Source: Phaeoceros laevis (taxonomy: Eukaryota > Anthocerotophyta > Anthocerotopsida > Notothyladales). From it: a stretch of 21,531 nt of DNA. The stretch's first letter is position 1, and the number at the start of each line of letters is the position of its first letter. Both the position numbers and the translations under genes were made by a program. Location of the stretch: the NCBI GenBank assembly GCA_049999765.1, contig JBNGIQ010008956.1, positions 1 to 21,531 on the forward strand. Reading direction: 5' to 3'. Shown here in pieces: positions 16,569 to 21,531 of this stretch. The notes under the pieces are model-generated. The model made no database searches and had not been told where the DNA came from. It saw only the letters and a program-made list of their open reading frames with translations.

Positions 16569-17185
16569 ACGCAGGCGGTCGGAACACTTATCTACCTGAC
16601 ATGCTTGACAAGGGTTGACATCGCTTTTCCGGCACACCTTGTATCCTAATTTCTTGCCAGCTACAGTAGAGAACATTGGACACAAGTAAAGAGGATCCTA
16701 AGGTACCTGAAAGCAACCAGAGGCTACTGCATAATTTACCGAGCATCTGATCGCAAGATTTTGGAAGTAGAGGGTTACTGCAACAATGACTGGACTGCCG
16801 ACCCTGACAGCAGGAAGTCAGTAGCATCATACATCTTCATGTTGGCAAGGGGCCCATTGCATGGTCCTGCAAAAAGAACACCAATGTGTGCCTTTCTAGC
16901 ACTGAAGCCGAGTATAAAATGCTGACAGTAGTTGCAAAAGAGGCAATTTGGGACAGGAGGTGTTTAGCAGACATTGGACAAGCACAAGAAGGTTCTACAA
17001 TTCTACACTGCGACAACCAGGGGGCCATTGCCTTAGCAAACAAACATGTCTTCCACTCTAGGACGAAGCACATCGAGGTGCATCATCACTTCATCCACGA
17101 TGTAGTGGAACGCCAAGAGATCAGACTGCTCTACATCAACACTTCTAACGGCCTAGAGGATATTTTGACCAAGGCTTTGTCGTAG
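16569..17185 (+). pseudogene. Copia RNase H
   Basis: TQAVGTLIYL and TRVDIAFPAHLVS precede a TAA at 16647-16649, then REHWTQVKRILRYLKATRG and NDWTADPDSRKSVASY. A frame change near 16845 leads to CLSSTEAEYKMLTVVAKEA, CDNQGAIALANK, RTKHIEVHHHFI and DILTKALS, ending at TAG 17183-17185. These are the conserved copia RNase H blocks, including the Asp residues of the DNQ and NDW motifs. A short conserved tail may continue in another phase (HLKHCRSLRIVLDTEEQLC) to about 17249. Confidence 0.85.
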
Positions 17186-17249
17186 AAGTTCACTTGAAGC
17201 ATTGTCGAAGCCTGAGAATAGTCCTTGACACTGAAGAGCAGCTTTGTTA

Positions 17250-17749
17250 GAAGCTAGAATGCTAGGTCTAATTGCATGCATGTGACGAAAGTGCCAGAGG
17301 CTAGTAGCACAGTTAGGTGGTCCAATTTCCGCCATCCTACACTGCCACTGCTCATCAGTGGCCCCTCACTCTGTAAAATACCACATTATGGGGTCTGATA
17401 GCCCAAGCGTCGACATGTGTCCAAAGCTCTTACTTTAATATGATATAGGTTCACACCATTCAGAAATCGCCACGTGCTTTGGCGTACCTAGGCATGCGCG
17501 CTCTTCTAAATCAATGCTCCACACTGGGCCCGAGAAACTTGTAACTCAAATATCTATTAAAGTAAAAGTTAAAAAATGCCAAAACTTGGACAGTGAGATA
17601 GAGCTCAATGAGAGAAACAAAATCTATTCATGGTGCATTGGGAAAAGAGTGCTCTACCTATTTTTAAGTTAATTTTATTCTGCAAAAAATGATATCTAAC
17701 TATCACGTGGGTAGTTTGCCACGCTGTTACGTCGAGGGTATAGCCAATG
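17250..17749. other. No gene seen
   Basis: AT-rich sequence after the copia RNase H, with short runs such as TTAAAAAATGCC. No LTR boundary, coding frame or clear repeat is recognised. It could be the untranslated 3' part of the copia element. Confidence 0.4.
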
Positions 17750-18226
17750 TCAGAGTACTATACGACATAAAAAGGGGGAGCATGGAAAATTATGAAGTGC
17801 AGTCAAGAAAAAAAAACAGGTTTTTTGTAACCCTTGTAACCACCTGCACAATCCTGTGCGCCGACACACAAAGCTCCCAGGTGCCCCGTTCTCAGCAGTG
17901 CAGGTGATGGTGCGGCCCAAGCGGTGACCAACTGGCAGAGGTTTTCTCTTGTCGAAACTGAGGCACTGATTCTCAGCAAAGGAGAGCTGGCTGTCAACCC
18001 AACTGGCGGCATCGGCGGTGTCCCAGAAGTTCCGAAGCGAGAAATCGCGCTCAACCTCCAACCAAGCAATGATGTTATCAAGGCTCCTGAGCAATCTTCC
18101 AAGCTGCTTGTGAGTGAAACTGAGAGTGCCAGCGATTGGGCATAGCGCCGCAATGAGGAGACTGTGCCGCATGCTGAATTGCCTAGAAGTGACGAAGTGC
18201 GGTTTGGGTGGGGATGTTGAAACCAT
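17750..18226 (-). CDS. Ambiguous open frame, either strand
   Basis: The minus strand is open for 158 codons and includes SFTHKQLGRLLRSLDNIIAW and FSLRNFWDTADAASWVDSQL, which look protein-like. The plus strand at 17924-18145 also reads plausibly (LVETEALILSKGELAVNP). No family is recognised for either. The end of the minus frame overlaps the GGTTTGGGTGGGGA tract before a putative LTR, so the stretch may belong to a retroelement internal region. I cannot choose between strands with confidence. Confidence 0.25.
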   Translation of the reverse strand: MVSTSPPKPHFVTSRQFSMRHSLLIAALCPIAGTLSFTHKQLGRLLRSLDNIIAWLEVERDFSLRNFWDTADAASWVDSQLSFAENQCLSFDKRKPLPVGHRLGRTITCTAENGAPGSFVCRRTGLCRWLQGLQKTCFFFLTALHNFPCSPFLCRIVL

Positions 18227-18388
18227 AGATAGAGTTAGGGTTCATACCGTACTAGGGTTAGGTTACTTAGTTTAGTTTGGCCGTTGTGACGATTATAATC
18301 CAATGAACGAGTATAGAATGTGTGTGTGAGCAACAATACATGCGACAAGCATTTCATGCTTAATCTCGCGTAGCACCTTCATTCAACA
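18201..18388 (+). mobile_element. Probable copia-type polypurine tract and LTR
   Basis: GGTTTGGGTGGGGA (18201-18214) is a polypurine-tract-like primer site. It is followed at once by TGTTGAA (18215) and, 174 bases later, TTCAACA ending at 18388. TG...CA ends with matching 7-base inverted termini are the LTR signature, and TATAAT-like sequence occurs near 18293. No second copy is visible in the window, so this is a solo LTR, a 3' LTR whose partner is lost, or the 3' LTR of the copia element at 14024 with about 1 kb of extra sequence before it. Confidence 0.45.
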
Positions 18389-18464
18389 ATCCTAATGCAT
18401 GTAAATTGTGTATTCATAAGGAAAAGCGCCGAGAGTCACTTTAAAAAAAAAAATCCTAATGCAT
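18388..18464 (+). mobile_element. Very short poly(A)-ended insertion with 13-bp target duplication
   Basis: AATCCTAATGCAT occurs at 18388-18400 and again at 18452-18464. Between them are about 51 bases that end in a run of A and resemble the tail at 13056-13112. This is what a severely 5'-truncated LINE-mediated insertion leaves. The related copy also has AATGCAT at its left end, so the left join may have used that microhomology. Confidence 0.6.
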
Positions 18465-18994
18465 TTGCTAATCTACGCTAGACTTCACAAGAGGAAGACG
18501 GTGGCGGTGGAGAGGTGGGCGGGGAGTCGGCCCCTACTTGCGAGCAGTCAATTGTGGAGTTTAGCAAAGCAGGTAGGCCAACATGCACTCTAAAAAGGCA
18601 AAGTTGGCGGGAGTTTCATACAAAAGTAGGAGGGAGATTTTGAAATCCCAGCAACAGTGACAGTGTTGTTACATCCCCTGGTTACAGTACTAGAACGACT
18701 CTTATGTTCGGCTATGAGGACGGGGTTGAGTGCAGATAGGTAACGACGGGCTATCTACTATGGGTACTTGGGGGCGTTTGACCACAAAAAAAAATGTGAA
18801 TGCCAGAACTGAAAAAATGAAATTCCTAGGCTTGTTGCTGGAGAAGTTCACCTTGTACCTCGGCATGCTACTCCATAGGTGCTTTGCTGACTTCCTCCTG
18901 CCATTCTAATCAATCTTGATCAATCCAGTAGTTTTTAGTGATAACGGCACAACTCTTTATGTATTAAAGCTCCACAATAGTAGAGCTAGATTGT
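18465..18994. other. No gene seen
   Basis: No convincing frame, repeat or RNA gene was found. Short A runs occur (18786-18794). The stretch leads to the SINE-like sequence on the minus strand. Confidence 0.4.
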
Positions 18995-19160
18995 TACAAC
19001 GTGTCTTTGGTTTCTTTGGTCTCGCTTCTTTGGAATTCCCTAAGTACCCTCTAGGGCACAAAGAGAGGCTCTTTGGGATTGAACCCGGGTCTCTACTTTG
19101 GAAGACCTGGGTCCAAACCACTTGGATGTCTCCAAGGGACAATCAATCGAGTAGTTGAAC
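18995..19160 (-). mobile_element. tRNA-derived SINE-like sequence
   Basis: On the minus strand ACATCCAAGTGGTTTGGAC (19129-19111) resembles the internal A box of a Leu/Ser-type tRNA gene. GGGTTCAATCCC (19086-19075) matches the B box GGTTCRANTCC, and the spacing of roughly 35 bases fits a pol III promoter. The rest of a tRNA cloverleaf is not present. Downstream on that strand is an unrelated body ending near ACGTTGTAACAATC, so a SINE is likelier than a tRNA gene. Ends and target duplication were not found. Confidence 0.5.
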
Positions 19161-19327
19161 CTAACTACAATATGCTCCCTGAGAGATATAGTATGTGATG
19201 CCTGCAATTCATGTTTTCATCTTTTTTGTTTAGTTCCTCCTCTTAACTTGGTGCCTGAGGGCACTTGGAGGTGTCCTTCATGTGCCAAGGCCTAGCAAGT
19301 TGGGCATAGTGCCCAATGTTGGGGGGG

Positions 19328-19512
19328 AGTAGTCGCTCACATACAATTTTTAAACTTCTTTTTAAACTTCTTGTTTTCAGTCGCTGCTACTACCTTTTTT
19401 TGCTGCATCATGCTCATAGCATAGGCTTTTGGCTCAAGTTAATTGCATCACGATGGCTGTTTGCACGATGGTTGTCATGACAAAGCTATTAGTGTCGCGT
19501 GTGGTTTGTATG
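19328..19512. repeat. Direct repeat, copy 1 (uninterrupted)
   Basis: It starts with AGTAGTCGCTCACA right after GTTGGGGGGG, a polypurine-like run. It continues TTGTTTTCAGTCG, CTCATAGCATAGGC and GGCTCAAGTTAATTGCA, then GATGGCTGTT and GTGGTTTGTA. The diverged second copy is at 20219-20309 plus 20639-20722. It could be the diverged terminal repeats of an LTR element, but TG...CA ends are not seen. Confidence 0.55.
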
Positions 19513-20218
19513 TAGGCCCATGTTGGGCATCATTAGTTAGTGACAACCTTTTTCTTTGCTTTTGCTACCTCGGTAAGATTTCGTTATTGACAATGTAATT
19601 AGTTAGTGCTTGAGCCGTCAGTGAAATACCTCTCTAGAAGAGCTAGAATTCTAACCTTGTGTCAAGACTTTCGGGCCAAGGGACAGTCTCAGATAGACAG
19701 TTTCTATGGGGCGTAGGCCTCCTAAAAGGTAACGGAGATTGCCGTTGACTGCACCGGCACAATGGTAAGTCATGAAGTAGTCCAAGCTATTTCAAGCTAT
19801 TTTCAATTGGGAGAACGGTGGTGCCAAGTCGACATTCAGTGCGAAGGGGGACGTTGGGCCTAGGAGGAAGCTGCCTTCTTAACAGCGAGATGCTGAGTGA
19901 TGCCGTCACCCTAACGGGACTAGCCAGGAGGTGGACTCTTAGGGCAGGCCTGCAGGCCTGCAGGCCATAAGCTAATTTTGCAATTTCTTTGCTTTTTCAA
20001 GTGCTGGGACATCGCCAGCCTTACGCATGTTTTGAACTCTTTGGATTCATGTAAGTCCACGCCAGCCTCTCCAGCTGCACTTGCACTTTGAGCTTGAGTG
20101 TGTTGCATTTTGAGGAAATGAGCTGTCTCATATGAAGTTACTTACAAAACAGCTAGGAAAATCGCAAGAGCTTTGTGGCGTGTTAAATTACATTTCAAAC
20201 ACAGCCACGGTACTTCTA
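19513..20218. other. No gene seen; contains a GC-rich palindromic repeat
   Basis: GGCCTGCAGGCCTGCAGGCC at 19947-19966 is a perfect 20-bp palindrome made of an 8-bp unit. No convincing coding frame was recognised in the rest of this interval. Confidence 0.5.
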
Positions 20219-20401
20219 ATAGTAGTCGCTCACACATACTTTTTCAGTGTTACTCTTGTTTTCAGTCGTGGCTGTTACCTGGTTTTGTTGCACAAGGCTC
20301 ATAGCATAGGCAAGGAAAAAAAAAATGACACCACCACCAAGCAGAGATAAATTAGTGGTCTGCTTGAGCTTGGGAGTGTGCTTACAATGGCGTTTGCAGG
20401 G

Positions 20402-20580
20402 AACGCCATGATAGTGGGTACGCTGAGCAGGGGCTCGGTCCCCAGGCGCTCGCATTGTATGCAAGTATGCAGGAAGGCCTGATTTTCCCAGACCTTGTTA
20501 CGTATGTTTGCCTCCTCACAGCCTATGCAAGTGCAGGTGCTTTACGGCAGGGCAGGCATACATTCAGCGACCATATAAAG
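20402..20580 (+). pseudogene. Fragment of a plant PPR (PLS-type) protein gene
   Basis: NAMIVG at 20402-20419 is followed, after a one- or two-base lesion at about 20420, by AEQGLGPQALALYASMQEGL and PDLVTYVCLLTAYASAGALR. These are adjoining parts of the roughly 35-residue PPR units of plant PLS-class proteins (NAMIxGYAQxGxxxEALxLFxxMQ...PDxVTFVxxLxACSxxGxLxxGR). Such proteins bind organellar RNA and guide editing or processing. Only about one and a half repeats are present, out of frame at the left, with no start or targeting peptide, so it is a captured or retro-copied remnant. Confidence 0.7.
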
Positions 20581-20597
20581 TCAGCGACCATATAAAG
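20564..20597. repeat. 17-bp exact tandem duplication
   Basis: TCAGCGACCATATAAAG occurs twice end to end, overlapping the end of the PPR fragment. The second copy marks where recognisable PPR sequence stops. Confidence 0.85.
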
Positions 20598-20941
20598 AGA
20601 ACTGCTTGAAGGTGACATAGTACTAGGCAACTGCTTTGTGGCTCAAGTTAATTGCAGCAAGATGGCTGTTAGCACGATGGCTGTTAGCACCACAAAGTTT
20701 CACTCTGCGGTTTGTAGTATTGTTTAACCTTCAAAACCGTCGATATATTGTTACCTTTACTTCAACGCCTGTAGCTTAAAGGTGCACACGTCTAGCTGAC
20801 ATTATGCCGTTTCTGGATCCACTTGCATGTACATGCTATATGCTGTTGTAACATGCAGCATAGACAGGACCAAAAACAACATCCGGCAGCGTAGTCACTC
20901 GGTGAACCCAGACGAACCACAAAACCGGAATTATGGGTCCC

Positions 20942-21253
20942 TCAAGGCAATTCTGCACTCCCCTCGCCTTGTTGTCTTGCTAAATATTTCTCCCTCCGCT
21001 CCTTCTGCACAGAGTGCGGACAATAACTACATGGAGGCCCTTCTACTACAGCTAGAGACTGCAAAGACGTCACGATTAAAGAAAAACTTACCCACTCATC
21101 TATGACGTAACCCTCTTGTTTGGGAGCTTGTGTTTCCTGTGGTTTTCTTAAAGCCTCTTTAGCGGCATCCGCTTCAGCTAGCCTCCTTTTCAGTTTGTCT
21201 ATTTCCTCCTTCAAAGACACGTGGAGCTCACAATCAGCTTGTGCCCCCAGTAA
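20942..21253 (-). CDS. Last two exons of a minus-strand coiled-coil protein gene
   Basis: An exon at 21253-21092 opens after an acceptor-like ACTATAG. It reads a charged coiled coil (SLKEEIDKLKRRLAEADAAK) and then QETQAPKQEGYVIDEW. A canonical donor GTAAGT follows, and 87 bases later TCTGTGCAG (21005). The second exon, 21004-20942, reads KERREKYLARQQGEGSAELP and stops at TGA. Both junctions are phase 0. The function is unknown, and earlier exons would lie to the right, perhaps outside the window. The intron could also be read through in frame, but that gives unlike, non-helical protein. Confidence 0.5.
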   Translation of the reverse strand, partial: LLGAQADCELHVSLKEEIDKLKRRLAEADAAKEALRKPQETQAPKQEGYVIDEWVSFSLIVTSLQSLAVVEGPPCSYCPHSVQKERREKYLARQQGEGSAELP

Positions 21254-21296
21254 CTATAGTAGGTAACTTAAACGGCTAGGAGTTGCTTTGCATCAG

Positions 21297-21475
21297 AACG
21301 ACAAAGAAAACGACGGACTACACAGCCGGCAGGTGGGGGATGGAACTTACAGGGGAAGCGCTTTGGGGATCAATGTAGACAACCCGCAAAATCTGCTCTA
21401 CAACCACATCATCATTCCGCTCCTCAAACTACAAGCCAGACATTGGTTGTTCAAGCAGAAAAATGAACAGCTAGC
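21297..21475 (+). CDS. Possible plus-strand exon of unknown gene
   Basis: After an acceptor-like TTGCTTTGCATCAG the frame reads NDKENDGLHSRQVGDGTYRG and then a helical, aromatic-rich part (NHIIIPLLKLQARHWLFKQK). It reaches a donor-like GC/GTAAGC at 21475/21476, or stops at TAA 21477-21479. The sequence looks like protein and the minus strand here is full of stops. No family is recognised. It would run divergently, 44 bases from the minus-strand coiled-coil exon, so one of the two may be misassigned or they are divergent genes sharing a short spacer. Confidence 0.35.
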
Positions 21476-21531
21476 GTAAGCTTCAAGGAGAGGGTTACAG
21501 CTGGTAACTGGGCTGGAGTGTACCATCTCTG

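Larger units (their letters stand above)
14024..17185 (+). mobile_element. Degraded Ty1/copia retroelement, pol region
   Basis: Domain order on the plus strand is GAG-pre-integrase zinc finger, integrase, reverse transcriptase, RNase H, which is the copia (Pseudoviridae-type) order. The coding sequence is broken by at least six frameshifts, several TAG/TAA codons, an internal deletion in the integrase and two small insertions. Gag and protease are not seen upstream. No LTR pair could be matched; a possible 3' LTR lies at 18215-18388. Confidence 0.85.
20219..20722. repeat. Direct repeat, copy 2, interrupted by ~330 bp
   Basis: 20219-20309 matches the first half of the repeat at 19328, and 20639-20722 matches its second half (GGCTCAAGTTAATTGCA onward). 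The second half carries an exact 15-bp tandem duplication, GATGGCTGTTAGCAC, at 20661-20690. The inserted block 20310-20638 begins with an A-rich run and contains the PPR gene fragment. Confidence 0.55.

Noticed and set aside
701-17185. UAR codons reassigned to glutamine
   Set aside because: Intact exons of the ParB-methyltransferase gene use only CAA/CAG, and some in-frame stops fall at Tyr/Phe positions of copia (14594, 16566); decay is simpler. It is kept as a checkable point only.
18225-18265. Telomere-like TTAGGG words
   Set aside because: Only scattered single copies (TTAGGGTT, TAGGGTTAGG) inside the putative LTR; no array.
19074-19130. A functional tRNA gene
   Set aside because: Only the A and B boxes fit; acceptor and anticodon stems cannot be formed.

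Overview
This looks like nuclear DNA from a green-lineage eukaryote. It has GT-AG introns, a decayed Ty1/copia retroelement, an L1-like LINE, a probable tRNA-derived SINE, retroposon poly(A) tails and a fragment of a plant-type pentatricopeptide repeat (PPR) gene. The PPR fragment favours a land plant (bryophyte, lycophyte or fern grade) or a close streptophyte relative. I cannot name the species.

Most notable is a plus-strand, intron-split gene at about 1780-6277. It joins a ParB/sulfiredoxin-fold-like domain (2644-4544) to a beta-class, bacterial-type DNA amino-methyltransferase domain (4697-5668), followed by a Pro-rich and coiled-coil tail (5626-6277). ParB-methylase combinations are known from phages and bacteria; here one sits in an intron-rich eukaryotic setting with a basic, NLS-like stretch. 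The motif that should read (D/N/S)PP(Y/F) reads DLPH. A second, partial and broken copy of the methyltransferase part lies at 10542-11891 and has DLPR at the same place. Both copies appear to share a diverged 3' flanking sequence, so the unit may have been duplicated or mobilised as a block. The two best-supported introns carry copies of a palindromic motif, one of them a perfect 20-bp palindrome.

Region by region: 1-1340 holds a minus-strand reading frame of unknown function that runs off the left edge. A 59-bp hairpin (1432-1490) separates it from the methyltransferase gene. 6412-9860 is the 5' half of a minus-strand LINE (repetitive 5' region, ORF1, endonuclease) with no reverse transcriptase. 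10153-10215 is a small hairpin flanked by direct repeats. 10542-11891 is the broken methyltransferase copy, followed by a tandem repeat (11988-12283) and an unknown frame (12337-12657). 13056-13112 is a poly(A)-ended tail and 13601-13836 a 118-bp tandem duplication.

14024-17185 is a degraded copia pol (integrase, reverse transcriptase, RNase H), hit twice by the same small insertion. 18201-18388 is a probable copia-type polypurine tract and LTR, followed at once by a tiny poly(A)-ended insertion with a 13-bp target duplication. The right end holds a probable SINE, diverged direct repeats interrupted by a block that contains the PPR fragment, a minus-strand coiled-coil exon pair (20942-21253) and a possible plus-strand exon (21297-21475).

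Only the ParB-methyltransferase gene and the right-end exons look potentially functional. Even the former has in-frame TAGs in its putative first exon, a one-base frame conflict near 2760-2790 and an uncertain 3' structure. All domain calls come from motif recognition by eye.
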